In this document: positions 10,190 through 20,135 of the stretch, piece after piece
Layout: every line of letters starts with the position of its first letter
How positions within the stretch are numbered: the first letter of the stretch is position 1
Assembly (NCBI GenBank): GCA_002862125.1
Contig: PHSP01000003.1
Location: 1,054,001 to 1,118,000, forward strand
DNA: 64,000 bases
From: Methylobacter sp. KS41
GTDB lineage: Bacteria; Pseudomonadota; Gammaproteobacteria; Methylococcales; Methylomonadaceae
Reading direction: 5' to 3'
The notes under the pieces: model-generated
What the model was told of the DNA's origin: nothing
Databases searched by the model: none
What the model saw: only the letters and a program-made list of their open reading frames with translations
Position numbers and translations under genes: made by a program

Positions 10190-12433
10190 ATGTTTCACAA
10201 GCTGATTAATGCTTGTACCCTTGCCCTTTTTATGCAAGTCAGCGCCGGCATGTTCACGCCGGTTATGGCAGACAATAATCCTGGGCCTATGCCTCTCAGT
10301 CTGCAAGGCGTCCCCATCCCCCCTGTTCCTGGCTTGCTTGATGGAAAAAATCCGGTTGTGGTCGATAAGGACATGGCCATAGCCCTTGGCAAGGCGTTGT
10401 TTTGGGATACCGCTGTCGGTAGTGACGGCTATGCCTGCGCTAGCTGTCATTTTAGCGCCGGCGCCGATATCCGGACCAAAAACCAGTTATCGCCCGGCGG
10501 CCAATTATCGACGCTACCCACAACCGGCGTATTCCAAGCTACCGCTAGCGGCAGTTCAGGCGGGCCGAATTACACGATGACTCATGCGGATTTCCCGTTT
10601 TTTCAACTGAGCAACCCTTTGGATCCAGGTTCAGCCGTTATTTTCCAGAGCGATGATGTGCTAGGTTCATCCGGTACTTTTGCTGGAGTTTTCTCATCGG
10701 CGCTGCCTAATGATTTTACCTTGGCGGGGCCAACCAACAGCGCTGATGTCTGTAGCCGCTCGGCTGATCCGGTGTTTCATGTCGGCGCAATAGGTACAAG
10801 AAAGGTGACGTCTCGTAATGCGCCGACCGTGATCAACGCTATTTTCAACTACCGCAACTTCTGGGATGGACGCGCCAACAATGTATTCAACGGCAGCAAT
10901 AACTGGGGCGATCGCGATCCGAATGCAGGTATCTGGGTAAAAGCCGGTAATGGCACAGTACAGCACCAGCGCCTTGAATTGATCAACTCTTCAATTGCCT
11001 CGCTTGCCTTGACGCCGCCGTTAAACGATACCGAAATGAGCTGTGCCAACCGGACTTTCAAGGATATAGCACGAAAGATGTTGAACCGTTATGCGTTGGC
11101 AGGGCAAAAGGTGCATTATGAGGATAGTGTGCTGGGAACCTTGAGCAACAGCTTCGGCAACCAGGATCCCGGCCATTTGCAGCTGGGGCTGGGTTACACT
11201 TACCATGATATGGTTGTGCAGGCGTTTAATCCGATCTATTGGTCTTACAGCAAGCGCGACAGTTTTGGCAGTCCGGCCACGCCCGGCGCAGTTGCCTACA
11301 GCCAGATGGAGGCGAATTTCCCGATGTTTTTCGGGTTGTCCATACAAATGTATATAGCCACCTTAGTTTCCGATCAATCGCCTTTTGATCAAAGCGCCCG
11401 CGATTCTAATGGCTTTCCGACCGAACTTAGCGCCACGGCATTGAACGGGATGAAACAGTTTATGGCTTCCAGTTGCTCTGAATGCCATATTGGCGCGACG
11501 TTTACCGGAGCGACCGTGGCCGCCAACGCGCAACTGGTGAAAAGCCATCCTGAAGGGTTCGGCAGCATATCCAACATCATCAGGACCTCAAGCAGCGTAG
11601 TAAACCGCATTCAAAGCAATGCCGGCATGACCTTAATGGATACCGGATTTTCCTCAAACGGCGTATCGCCTGATGGCGCGGATATCGGTTTGGGCGGGCT
11701 CGATGACTTTGGCGCCCCGTTGTCTTTTAGTAAGCAATATCTGCAATATCTGGCGGGTAATAACGCCGGTGTTTACGATGCGCCGGTAAGCGCCGTCAGT
11801 CCATGCAATTTCCAGGTAGCATTTGCATTGAATCGTGCAGGGCCGATGGCGGTAACTTTTACTCAAGCCGATGGCATTATGCCTCAAAGTACAAGCACGG
11901 ACGGTTGTAGTGTGCCTGCTTTCGCCTACCAACCGGCCCCGGCTGCGGTAAAAGCGGAACTGGCCAACCCTAACAGCCGTAAAACGCTGGCGGTCGTAAA
12001 CGGCATCTTCAAAATACCCGGCTTGCGCAATATCGAGCTGACCGGCCCCTATATGCACAATGGCAGCATGTCGACGCTGGACCAGGTTTTGGAGTTTTAT
12101 GCCAGAGGTGGAAATTTTGACACATCAGGCAAGAATTTTGCCGCCGTGTTTCAAAATTCAATTCTGGGAGCCAGTCCGGAAAATCGCGCCGATATAGTCG
12201 AGTTTTTAAAGTCATTGACCGATGAAAGAGTACGCTATCAGAAAGCGCCCTTCGACCATCCTTCAATTACCATAACCAATGGGCATGCCGGCGATAATGT
12301 TTCGATTACCACAGCCAGTCCCTTGTCTGCTGATTTAGCAGCCGATCAGGAAGTTGTGATTAATGCGGTAGGCGCAAATGGCAGTTCAACGCCATTGCAA
12401 GCATTCGACACGGCTTTAGGTAACTCGCAATGA
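10190..12433 (+). CDS. MauG-like di-haem cytochrome c peroxidase family protein (copy 1)
   Basis: A 747-residue exported protein. The ATG at 10190 is preferred over a TTG at 10163, because GGAG lies seven bases before it and it gives a clean signal peptide (cleavage near residue 27, VMA). Two haem c motifs are present: CASCH at residues 83-87 and CSECH at 429-433. The motif TGPYMHNGSMSTL near the C-terminus is typical of the bacterial Ccp/MauG family. It is much longer than classical Ccp (about 330 residues), with inserted loops. The family uses peroxide or high-valent iron to oxidise small substrates or partner proteins. The gene at 12518 is a clear paralogue. Confidence 0.88.
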   Translation: MFHKLINACTLALFMQVSAGMFTPVMADNNPGPMPLSLQGVPIPPVPGLLDGKNPVVVDKDMAIALGKALFWDTAVGSDGYACASCHFSAGADIRTKNQLSPGGQLSTLPTTGVFQATASGSSGGPNYTMTHADFPFFQLSNPLDPGSAVIFQSDDVLGSSGTFAGVFSSALPNDFTLAGPTNSADVCSRSADPVFHVGAIGTRKVTSRNAPTVINAIFNYRNFWDGRANNVFNGSNNWGDRDPNAGIWVKAGNGTVQHQRLELINSSIASLALTPPLNDTEMSCANRTFKDIARKMLNRYALAGQKVHYEDSVLGTLSNSFGNQDPGHLQLGLGYTYHDMVVQAFNPIYWSYSKRDSFGSPATPGAVAYSQMEANFPMFFGLSIQMYIATLVSDQSPFDQSARDSNGFPTELSATALNGMKQFMASSCSECHIGATFTGATVAANAQLVKSHPEGFGSISNIIRTSSSVVNRIQSNAGMTLMDTGFSSNGVSPDGADIGLGGLDDFGAPLSFSKQYLQYLAGNNAGVYDAPVSAVSPCNFQVAFALNRAGPMAVTFTQADGIMPQSTSTDGCSVPAFAYQPAPAAVKAELANPNSRKTLAVVNGIFKIPGLRNIELTGPYMHNGSMSTLDQVLEFYARGGNFDTSGKNFAAVFQNSILGASPENRADIVEFLKSLTDERVRYQKAPFDHPSITITNGHAGDNVSITTASPLSADLAADQEVVINAVGANGSSTPLQAFDTALGNSQ

Positions 12434-12517
12434 ATAAAATTCGAACCGGACGGGGTTTGCAATTAGGTCGCGCAAGTTTTTGGGAAATTAAAGTAGTAAA
12501 TTCATTAGAGGTAAAGT

Positions 12518-14818
12518 ATGCGATTTATCCATAAAATTATTTTAACTGTAAGTGTGTTGGGTTCATCGGCTGCGCTTGCTCATGGTCCTGGGCCGGTGTC
12601 TTTGCAAAATGTACCCATTCCGCCGGTTCCTGGATTGCTGGATGGCGCTGATCCTATCGTCGTCAATAAAAACATGGCCATTGCCTTAGGCAAGGCCTTA
12701 TTTTGGGACACGGGTGTCGGCAGTGACGGTCAAGCTTGTGCTTCCTGTCATTTCTCGGCCGGAGCGGATGTACGCAGCAAGAATCAGATAAATCCCGGCC
12801 AAAACAGCAGTTATCATAGCGGACAGACTTTTTCCATACTGCCTTCGGGAACCGGAGGTCCTAACCATACCTTGACGCTGGCGGATTTTCCTTTACAGCA
12901 GTTTAGCGATCCTTTGGATAATACCAGCAGCGTTATTTTTAGCACCGACGATGTGGTAGGGTCCGCCGGCACGTTCAGCGGTCAATTCATAGGGTCATCA
13001 AAATTTACCGGCGAAAATGACCAGTGCATTCGTGGCCCGGATCCGATATTTAATGTCAACTATACCGGCGTCCGGAAAGTTGAGCCAAGAAATACACCGA
13101 CAGTGATCAATGCGGTTTTTAATCATCGTAATTTTTGGGATGGCCGGGCTAATAATGTTTTTAACGGCAGCAGCCCATGGGGCATGCGTGATCGCCAAGC
13201 CGGGGTCTGGATCAAGCAGGGCGCGAGGTCAGTGGTGAAGAAGCCGCTGAATCTGATCAATTCTTCGCTAGCCTCTCAGGCAGTGACCCCTCCCATCTTT
13301 AATAATATCGAAATGGGCTGTGAATCCAGGATTTGGCCGGATATCGGCCGGAAATTATTGCTGCGTCAGCCTTTACAGAATCAGCAGGTCCACAGTCAGG
13401 ATAGCGTTTTGGGGCCATTTAGCCTGAGCCAAAACGGAAATCTTAAGCCGGGCTTGAACACCATCTATATGAATATGATTACCCAGGCGTTTAATTCCAA
13501 GTATTGGTCATACAGCGGAACAGGCCGGTTTGGCTCACCTCCTGGGGGGGCTCCTTACAATCAGATGGAAGCTAACTTTTCAATGTTTTTCGGGATAGCC
13601 ATACAACTTTATGAGTCTACCCTGGTTTCCGATCAATCTCCTTTTGATCTCAGTCCGGTCACGTCAACGCAGAATGGCTTGTGGACGCCAACATGGAGCA
13701 ATATTGACGAAGGCGCTCCGGCGGCTACAGTAGCAAAAATTGCTGCGCTTAAAGCGGGCTTCACCACCTTTACCGAATCCCACTGCGGCGACTGTCATTC
13801 TGGCCCGAACTTCAGCACAGCGAGTATTGCTACCAATGCTCTGTTGCTAACGCCAATCGCTGGAAGCGCCTTCGGTCCTCCTGCAACACCGATACCTTAT
13901 GGACCGGGTGCGCTGGGTTCCGGCACTCATAAGCTCGCCCCATTCGGCGTGACCCAATATGGTAATATCGTAAATCGGGATTTTAATAATGCGCAAGGCC
14001 AGGTGTTTATGGATATGGGCTATTTTAATACCGGGGTTGGGGATCCTGATTCGGATAGTGGTATTGCAGGTACCGATCCTTTTGGTAATCCTTTGTCATT
14101 TAGCGCGCAATATGTCAATTATTTAGTGGGTAATTCCGCGGGAATACTTGATCCAGGCATAAGCGGTATCCGTGCATGCGATTTTTCTACGCCCCTGGCC
14201 TATAACGCAAATCCAGCTAATAACCCCTATCTGAACATTCCAGGTTATTTTTCAGAAGCGGATGGCCTAATTCCCGACGGCACACGGGAAGGTGTGCTCC
14301 GCAATCAAAATTGTGTTGATCCAAATACCGCCTATATCCCCAGCATTGCAGCGGCTCAAGCCAATTTAACCGGTCCGGATATGGGTGTTGGGACCCAAGC
14401 CGCCTTCAAGGTTCCCACGCTGCGTAATATAGAGCTAACCGGCCCTTTTATGCACAATGGCAGCATGGCGACCCTGCAGCAGGTACTGGAGTTTTATGCC
14501 AGGCAAAGCAATTTTCCTAACGACAACTTGAGTTTCAATATGCAGTCAATTCAAGGCAATGTGAGCGATCCCAATATAGCGCCCAATTTGATTACCTTCC
14601 TAAAGTCATTAACCGATGAACGAGTAAGGTATGAGAAGGCGCCGTTCGATCATCCGCAATTGATCATACTGCATGGCCATGTTGGCAGTGATCAGCAAGT
14701 AACGCCCGGCAACCCGCTAGATCCCAGCTTGGCCCGGGATCAGTACGTGGAGTTGCCGGCTGTCGGCGCGGACGGGTTGTCAACGCCGGTTAATGCCTTT
14801 TTGTCCACTTCACCCTAA
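12518..14818 (+). CDS. MauG-like di-haem cytochrome c peroxidase family protein (copy 2)
   Basis: A 766-residue paralogue of the preceding gene, sharing blocks such as PIPPVPGLLDG, ALFWDT.VGSDG.ACASCHFSAGAD and TDERVRYEKAPFDHP. The signal peptide ends near residue 21 (AALAH). Haem motifs are CASCH (74-78) and CGDCH (423-427), and LTGPFMHNGSMATL lies near the end. It starts 84 bases after copy 1, so the two are likely one transcript and arose by tandem duplication. The periplasmic substrate is unknown. The flanking PEP-CTERM genes suggest a role at the cell surface. Confidence 0.88.
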   Translation: MRFIHKIILTVSVLGSSAALAHGPGPVSLQNVPIPPVPGLLDGADPIVVNKNMAIALGKALFWDTGVGSDGQACASCHFSAGADVRSKNQINPGQNSSYHSGQTFSILPSGTGGPNHTLTLADFPLQQFSDPLDNTSSVIFSTDDVVGSAGTFSGQFIGSSKFTGENDQCIRGPDPIFNVNYTGVRKVEPRNTPTVINAVFNHRNFWDGRANNVFNGSSPWGMRDRQAGVWIKQGARSVVKKPLNLINSSLASQAVTPPIFNNIEMGCESRIWPDIGRKLLLRQPLQNQQVHSQDSVLGPFSLSQNGNLKPGLNTIYMNMITQAFNSKYWSYSGTGRFGSPPGGAPYNQMEANFSMFFGIAIQLYESTLVSDQSPFDLSPVTSTQNGLWTPTWSNIDEGAPAATVAKIAALKAGFTTFTESHCGDCHSGPNFSTASIATNALLLTPIAGSAFGPPATPIPYGPGALGSGTHKLAPFGVTQYGNIVNRDFNNAQGQVFMDMGYFNTGVGDPDSDSGIAGTDPFGNPLSFSAQYVNYLVGNSAGILDPGISGIRACDFSTPLAYNANPANNPYLNIPGYFSEADGLIPDGTREGVLRNQNCVDPNTAYIPSIAAAQANLTGPDMGVGTQAAFKVPTLRNIELTGPFMHNGSMATLQQVLEFYARQSNFPNDNLSFNMQSIQGNVSDPNIAPNLITFLKSLTDERVRYEKAPFDHPQLIILHGHVGSDQQVTPGNPLDPSLARDQYVELPAVGADGLSTPVNAFLSTSP

Positions 14819-14907
14819 AACTAGGGTGGCTTTTATGAATAGGCTTGGATCTCTTCTAACGTTTGAGGGTTATCTGGCGCCGTAGGCGTGCAAGCTGTAT
14901 GTGTGAG

Positions 14908-14945
14908 GTGAAGGCAAGTCGGCAAAAATGCGGGTTTGCCTTCTG
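14908..14945 (+). terminator. Possible terminator after the MauG-like pair
   Basis: GAAGGCAA and TTTGCCTTC arms surround a roughly 16-base loop and are followed by TGTTT. Weak T-tract, so moderate support only. Confidence 0.4.
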
Positions 14946-14974
14946 TTTAGCTTAATTAAGGTTAGGATTTATCA

Positions 14975-15721
14975 ATGAAAATTTATTTTAAAAACAAAAA
15001 AATGCCGGCGATGCTGGTTACTCTATTGATGCTTGGCATTGGTAATGGCGAGGCCAGTACTTCATTCAATAGTCAAGCAACGCTTGGCTTCACTATCAAC
15101 AGCATAAGCAATGCCAATGATCCAGGCGACTTGTCCGGTTTAACTATGCAGGGATCATTTGAACAAGCGCCATCGCCAACCGCCTATATTGCAACAACTG
15201 GCGACGGCAGCGTAATCGCAAACAACTCCAGCGTAGACTCAATGCCAATGGCGATTGGAAGCCCGTTTGTAAGCACTTTTTCCGTAAGCGGAAACGTTTC
15301 CAATGGAACCGTAGAATCCAGTAATGCTGGCTGGTATACCCTTGCATTTAACAACAGCAGCACGACTGACGACTATGTAGTTAATTTGACTTTGGCTTAC
15401 AATATTTTGGCCAATATCACGGGTCAATACGCGAATAGCGATATAATGCTGGATGTCTATAGCGATAACAATCCTATGTTAGGAAATATTTTTATAGACG
15501 CTAATTCGATTAATCCGCAAAATGCCGTGGCAAACAGCTCTTTTCCTCTATATACATTCAATATAGCGCATGGTTCATCTCTGGCAGTTTATGCAGATGT
15601 CACAATTAACAGCAGCTTACAGGCATCTGCTGTACCTCTGCCGGCTGTGGCATGGACATTTTTAACCGGATTGCTGGGGATTCTTGGCTTAAATAAACGT
15701 AGAACCAATTCCTCCGAATGA
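14975..15721 (+). CDS. PEP-CTERM sorting domain protein
   Basis: A 248-residue exported protein. A signal peptide at residues 1-28 (hydrophobic MPAMLVTLLMLGIGNGEA) precedes a Ser/Asn/Thr-rich body. The C-terminus is an exosortase signal: VPLPAVAWTFLTGLLGILGL, then basic KRRTNSSE. No enzymatic motif is visible. It follows the MauG-like pair on the same strand after 156 bases and a possible terminator. Its stop codon directly abuts an IS end-like sequence at 15722. Confidence 0.85.
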   Translation: MKIYFKNKKMPAMLVTLLMLGIGNGEASTSFNSQATLGFTINSISNANDPGDLSGLTMQGSFEQAPSPTAYIATTGDGSVIANNSSVDSMPMAIGSPFVSTFSVSGNVSNGTVESSNAGWYTLAFNNSSTTDDYVVNLTLAYNILANITGQYANSDIMLDVYSDNNPMLGNIFIDANSINPQNAVANSSFPLYTFNIAHGSSLAVYADVTINSSLQASAVPLPAVAWTFLTGLLGILGLNKRRTNSSE

Positions 15722-15739
15722 GGCGTTGTTGAATAAATT
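15722..15739. mobile_element. IS5/IS903-type terminal repeat remnant
   Basis: GGCGTTGTTGAATAAATT differs at only two positions from the remembered IS903-type inverted repeat (GGCTTTGTTGAATAAATC). It begins at the base after the PEP-CTERM stop codon. No matching transposase or second end was found, so it looks like a relic. Confidence 0.4.
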
Positions 15740-15981
15740 AAATTTTTCTCAAAGCTCGCAATTTCTATCGTTCGTCAGGTTTTTACAGACATAGGCATGT
15801 CCTGACTTAATATTCTGTTGAGTGCTGTGAGGCGCAGATTCATGCCTCTGTTTTGTGTTTCAGAATGCCCCGGCGGCCTACTCGGGTTCACGTCCAGGAC
15901 GGGCGTCAGCCTGGATATTGTATCTTCAGTAAACCGGATTGTATTTTCACCGCGTTGCCATCCAATGTTTAGACACGCCGG

Positions 15982-16442
15982 ATTATCGATCTATTAGAAA
16001 GCATTCTGAAAGACGTCTATTCACAAGGCGGTGCGTTACCAGGGGATCAAGCCGCCCTTCACCGCGAACAGTACCGAGCGATACTGGCGCAGGCGGACAT
16101 AGGTTGTCCGCCACCACCCGAACGGCAACAGGCGGACCGCAAAAAAGGCCGCCTTAAATGCAGTAAATCCCAAAATTTACTGGAGCGATTGCGCAATGAT
16201 GAGAAGGAGACTCCGCGGTTCAGACGGATGTGAATGTTCCCTTTACTAATAATCAGGGGGAAAAAGATATTCGCATGACCAAGCTTCAACAGAAAATATC
16301 CGGTTGCTTTCGATCTAAAGAAGGCGCGGACATCTTATGCCATGTTCGTAGCTATTTATCGACTTGCCGTAAAAATGATGTTCCGGCCTCTGATGCGCTT
16401 ACCATGCTTTTTGAGGGTAGACTGCCTGACTTTATTCTTTAA
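15982..16442 (+). pseudogene. IS66 family transposase, C-terminal remnant with frameshift
   Basis: Two adjacent frames together read as the C-terminal part of an IS66 transposase. The first (about 15982-16230) gives LLESILKDVYSQGG, then PPPPERQQADRKKGRLK and SQNLLERLRND, ending at a stop. The second (16230-16442) gives VPFTNNQGEKDIRMTK, QQKISGCFRSKEGAD and RSYLSTCRKNDVPASDAL up to a natural stop. The break between arginine 'RFR' and 'VPFTNN' marks a frameshift. The upstream catalytic part is absent. Non-functional. Confidence 0.8.
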
Positions 16443-16892
16443 CCGGATTGACAGAATAATGACGCAATACCCGGCACCGGAATTTTTGAGGGCGTAAACC
16501 TTAATTATGCTGCGTAATTACAAAAATTTAAGTCTATAGGCTAGTTTGCTGCGACTTTTAAAAGTAAAAAGCGGGGGGTATGCTTTTGCGGCCAAAAGCT
16601 ATTCTTCGAGGCAATCGTTAAAGTTGACGTATTAATGAGCATCATCTTGAAGATGATTTTATCGTTTGACTGCGCGTGATTGACTCGTCAAATAATTTGT
16701 ATTTTAACGGCATCTACCAATAAACAAGCGCATCAACCACGCGTCAGAGAAGCAGTTGATGTGCTGTGTTATTCTGTTCATTATCGAATACCTGCCAGTG
16801 CATTTACAGTCTGACACGTATATTTCGATACTATAGCGGGCGTTTTTTAATAACGCTCGCACTATCAAGCAGAAGTTAAATTTTAGGGCTTT
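16443..16892. other. 450-base intergenic stretch, nothing recognised
   Basis: The stretch is AT-rich, with no good coding frame, no clear hairpin terminator and no RNA family recognised. It separates an IS66 remnant from rpmE. Confidence 0.6.
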
Positions 16893-17093
16893 TTATTTGC
16901 CGTATTTCTTACGGAATTTATCAACACGGCCAGCTGTATCAACAACACGCTGCTTGCCTGTATAAAAAGGATGGCATGAAGAACAAACTTCTACCTGCAA
17001 ATCCTTGCCCAATACAGAACCGGTCTCAAATGAATTACCGCAACCACAGGTTACAGTAATTTGTTTATATTCAGGATGAATTTCTGGTTTCAT
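16893..17093 (-). CDS. rpmE: 50S ribosomal protein L31 (zinc-binding form)
   Basis: A 66-residue protein beginning [20 protein letters not shown], with a [13 protein letters not shown] motif. Cysteines at the first CGCG and the CxxC pair form the zinc site of the C+ form of L31, as opposed to the zinc-free ykgM form. The C-terminal [14 protein letters not shown] is typical. It stands alone on the minus strand. Confidence 0.97.
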   Translation of the reverse strand: MKPEIHPEYKQITVTCGCGNSFETGSVLGKDLQVEVCSSCHPFYTGKQRVVDTAGRVDKFRKKYGK

Positions 17094-17264
17094 AATACTT
17101 ACACATTACCCACAAAGAGACTACACACATATTTAAATAATCGCGTATGATACGTTTTTCATTAACAATTGGCAACCCTGGGACTTTTCCAGGCTAATAC
17201 TTTCCTGTCCAGCAAGTTGATGGAACTGTAAAGGGCGAGCAAAAAGTTCAGCATGGCTTATGTT

Positions 17265-17564
17265 TTATCTATGGTAGCCGCCAAAATAACCTCCGCCACG
17301 ATAACCGCCAAAGCCCCCATGAAAACCGTTATAGCCATGATGCCAACCATAACCGGAATATCCGCCTCGATAGCCGCCATAATTTCTGTAACCGTAATTA
17401 AGCCCGAAAAACGGATTATAACCGTATCTATAATTCCCATATGAGTAAGGATATTGATAATAGGCATATCCTGTAAATGGCGTATAGTAGTTTCCTGCAT
17501 AGGGATAATAAGGCGCACACGATACAGTGAACAGCAACAGCGTTATTAGTAATAGGTTTCTCAT
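17265..17564 (-). CDS. Small Gly/Tyr-rich lipoprotein
   Basis: A 99-residue protein. The N-terminus MRNLLLITLLLFTVSC is a lipoprotein signal peptide with the acceptor cysteine at residue 16. The mature part is almost wholly Tyr, Gly, Asn, Pro, His and Phe (for example NYGYRNYGGYRGG and GGFGGYRGGGYFGGYH). Such low-complexity outer-membrane lipoproteins occur widely in Gammaproteobacteria without an assigned function. Two other frames are open across the region because of its repetitive composition, but the signal peptide supports this one. Confidence 0.7.
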   Translation of the reverse strand: MRNLLLITLLLFTVSCAPYYPYAGNYYTPFTGYAYYQYPYSYGNYRYGYNPFFGLNYGYRNYGGYRGGYSGYGWHHGYNGFHGGFGGYRGGGYFGGYHR

Positions 17565-17775
17565 GACTAAAGCTACTTTATTCAGATGGCATTAACAGCA
17601 AACCAGTTTAATTTCCTCATTTGGCTTTCTCAATTTTTACTGGCGTCATATTAGTTTCTCGAATGTAATTTTTGTTCAATTTTTAAACATGCTTCTTTTT
17701 TAGCAGGTTGAGAAGCTGGTCAACGCTTTTCCCTCCATCCTTTCCAGTACAATAATGAGAAAATCAAAATCCAAA

Positions 17776-19155
17776 TCAACATTCGATCAAATTTACAGCC
17801 AGACCGCCGCGCGATGTTTCCTTGTATTTGGTTTTCATATCGGCGCCCGTTTCACGCATGGTTTTAATTACTTTATCCAGTGACACAAAATGCGAACCGT
17901 CACCGCGCAAAGCGATACGCGCGGCGTTGATTGCCTTTACCGAGCCCATGGCGTTGCGTTCGATACAGGGCACTTGAACTAGGCCGCCCACCGGATCGCA
18001 GGTCAGGCCAAGATTATGTTCCATGCCGATTTCAGCGGCATTTTCAACTTGTTGCGGGGTGCCTCCCAACACTTCCGCCAATGCCCCTGCCGCCATGGAA
18101 CAGGCCACGCCGACTTCGCCCTGACAGCCGACTTCGGCGCCGGAAAGCGAAGCATTTTCCTTGTATAAAATGGCGATTGCGGCGGCCGTTAATAAAAACC
18201 GGATAACGCCCTCTTCATTAGCGCCTTCGCAGAATCGCCAGTAGTAATGTAAAACCGCCGGAATAATACCGGCGGCGCCGTTGGTTGGCGCGGTCACCAC
18301 TCTGCCGCCTGCGGCATTTTCCTCGCTGACGGAAAGCGCAAACAGGTTGACCCAATCCAGAGTCCCTACCGGTACGCCGGGGGTTTGGCGGGGGATTTCA
18401 CCGGTCAACTGCTGGTAAAGATTTGCCGCCCGGCGTTTAACTTTCATCCCGCCCGGCAATGTGCCTTCCTGATGTAGGCCTCTTTCGACACAGGCTTGCA
18501 TAACATGCCATATATTAAGTAGATTTGTCCGGATTTCGCGTTCACTCAGCCAGGCTTTTTCATTGCTCAGCATCAAAGCGCTAATCGGCTTTTTATGCGT
18601 GGAACATAGTTTTAACATGGCATCGGCGGATTTAAAAGGATAGGGGAGACAGGTATCGTCATCGGTCAGACGATCGGCTGCCGCCGTGTCTCCGGTAACC
18701 ACGAAGCCGCCGCCGACCGAGTAATAATCCTTTTGAAGCAGTGCAGTTCCCGATTCATCGAAAACGGTGAAACGCATGCCATTCGAATGATACGGCAGGG
18801 TCTTGCGCTGAAACAGCAAATGCGCTTTTTCATCGAAACGCACCAGCCATTGCTTCAAAAGATTGATCCGGCCGGTTTGCCTGATGGTTTCCAGCCTATC
18901 GGATATGATTGCAGGATCGATCAGATCCGGGGATTCGCCTTCAAGCCCCAGCATTACTGCTTTATCAGTGCCGTGCCCTTTACCGGTGGCGCCTAAAGAA
19001 CCGTATAACTCTATCGTTAAGCGATCGATGCCGGCCATGAGTCCGAGGTTTTCCAGTTTAACGGCAAATTCCATTGCTGCGCGCATCGGACCGACGGTAT
19101 GGGAACTGGATGGGCCGATACCTATTTTGAAAATCTCGAAGACGCTGATAGCCAT
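17776..19155 (-). CDS. sdaA: L-serine ammonia-lyase (iron-sulfur type)
   Basis: A 459-residue single-chain L-serine dehydratase converting serine to pyruvate and ammonia with a [4Fe-4S] cluster. The N-terminal domain starts with the [12 protein letters not shown] motif. The alpha domain carries [34 protein letters not shown] and LTCDPVGG, which supply cluster cysteines. Length matches E. coli SdaA (about 454). Monocistronic on the minus strand. In a methylotroph with the serine cycle it could also regulate serine flux, but that is inference. Confidence 0.96.
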   Translation of the reverse strand: MAISVFEIFKIGIGPSSSHTVGPMRAAMEFAVKLENLGLMAGIDRLTIELYGSLGATGKGHGTDKAVMLGLEGESPDLIDPAIISDRLETIRQTGRINLLKQWLVRFDEKAHLLFQRKTLPYHSNGMRFTVFDESGTALLQKDYYSVGGGFVVTGDTAAADRLTDDDTCLPYPFKSADAMLKLCSTHKKPISALMLSNEKAWLSEREIRTNLLNIWHVMQACVERGLHQEGTLPGGMKVKRRAANLYQQLTGEIPRQTPGVPVGTLDWVNLFALSVSEENAAGGRVVTAPTNGAAGIIPAVLHYYWRFCEGANEEGVIRFLLTAAAIAILYKENASLSGAEVGCQGEVGVACSMAAGALAEVLGGTPQQVENAAEIGMEHNLGLTCDPVGGLVQVPCIERNAMGSVKAINAARIALRGDGSHFVSLDKVIKTMRETGADMKTKYKETSRGGLAVNLIEC

Positions 19156-19228
19156 AAAGTCGAATCCTTTGTATTAGAAAGCGGAAGTGTATTGTATTCC
19201 GAGGCAAATGAAAAAGTCCGATATTGAC

Positions 19229-20095
19229 TCAGCTTTTTAATTCATGAGCCGAAAAATATTCACTGCATTCCTGTTCGCGGCCCCTTACTACCCGGCGGCC
19301 GGTTGCAGCGCCTCGCGTTTCAGTGACAACGGTATGCTGCCCCTCGTGATGGTGGTCATCGTAGAAAAAAATCACTACCCAGTCTTTCACGCGGTCCAGT
19401 TCGTGAGCACGCGCGGTATTTGAATATAAAACAGTAAAATGCCAACCCTGCCTGCTAGCATGTAAAATGGGCAGCCAGGATTCTCCGCCGGGGTTGAAAC
19501 GCTTCGGCGTGATGGTAGGCAGTTCACCGGCCACCGCTTTTTTGCGATACAGTTCGTCGAGTTTCAACAATAAATCGACAGGAGGCTCTGCGATAGTTTG
19601 CTGCGGAGTTGGACGGGCTCTGGGATAACCCAGAATATGGGCAAGCCAGGTTTGCACCAGGGCGATTTTTTTCGTGCTGAAGCCGGGGACTTGTTTCAGG
19701 CGGCCATTATGCGCAGCAAGCTCCAAAGCTTCCAGCGTGCCGATATGCAGAGTTTCGATGATCCGGTGCGCAGACCTGGGGCCGATTCCCGGAATTTGCT
19801 CGAATAACGCAATGGGATCATGCCCTGCCTGCAAGCTTTCCAAACGGCTCATGCGTCCGGTTAATATAAATTCATTAATGGATCTGGCGATGCCTTCGCC
19901 AATGCCCGGAATTTCCAGCAGGGCCGGAAAACCTTCCCGCCGCAGCAAATCCTCGACCGGCCCGGCCATTTTATCGATCGTTTTGGCCGCGCTCAAATAA
20001 GCATTTACCCGGAATGGATTGGCCTTCTGTTCGTCCAGTAAGGAAGCGATTTCACGCAATTTCGAAGTAATTTCTTTATTTGTTTCATTAGCCAT
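19229..20095 (-). CDS. Helix-hairpin-helix DNA-binding protein related to the PolX/DNA polymerase beta N-terminus
   Basis: A 288-residue protein. Residues about 5-55 resemble the pol beta 8-kDa/HHH region (ITSKLREIASLLDEQKANPFRVNAYLSAAKTI). Two HhH motifs follow (LLEIPGIGEGIARSINE and FEQIPGIGPRSAHRIIE), then QVPGFSTKKIALV. It lacks the polymerase catalytic aspartates and the PHP nuclease domain of full PolX. The last 120 residues include WHFTVLYSNTARAHELDRVKDWVVIFF and a basic tail, a conserved C-terminal region of unknown role. It is probably a DNA-structure-binding or repair accessory protein. It shares orientation with the phosphoribosyltransferase gene just upstream. Confidence 0.8.
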   Translation of the reverse strand: MANETNKEITSKLREIASLLDEQKANPFRVNAYLSAAKTIDKMAGPVEDLLRREGFPALLEIPGIGEGIARSINEFILTGRMSRLESLQAGHDPIALFEQIPGIGPRSAHRIIETLHIGTLEALELAAHNGRLKQVPGFSTKKIALVQTWLAHILGYPRARPTPQQTIAEPPVDLLLKLDELYRKKAVAGELPTITPKRFNPGGESWLPILHASRQGWHFTVLYSNTARAHELDRVKDWVVIFFYDDHHHEGQHTVVTETRGAATGRRVVRGREQECSEYFSAHELKS

Positions 20096-20135
20096 AAAAG
20101 GCCTCCTCGCAACTGAAACAGTCAGGCATCTTCAG

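Noticed and set aside
15939-16157. 72-residue plus-strand frame in the IS66 remnant
   Set aside because: The transposase homology lies in a different frame; this one is a shadow.
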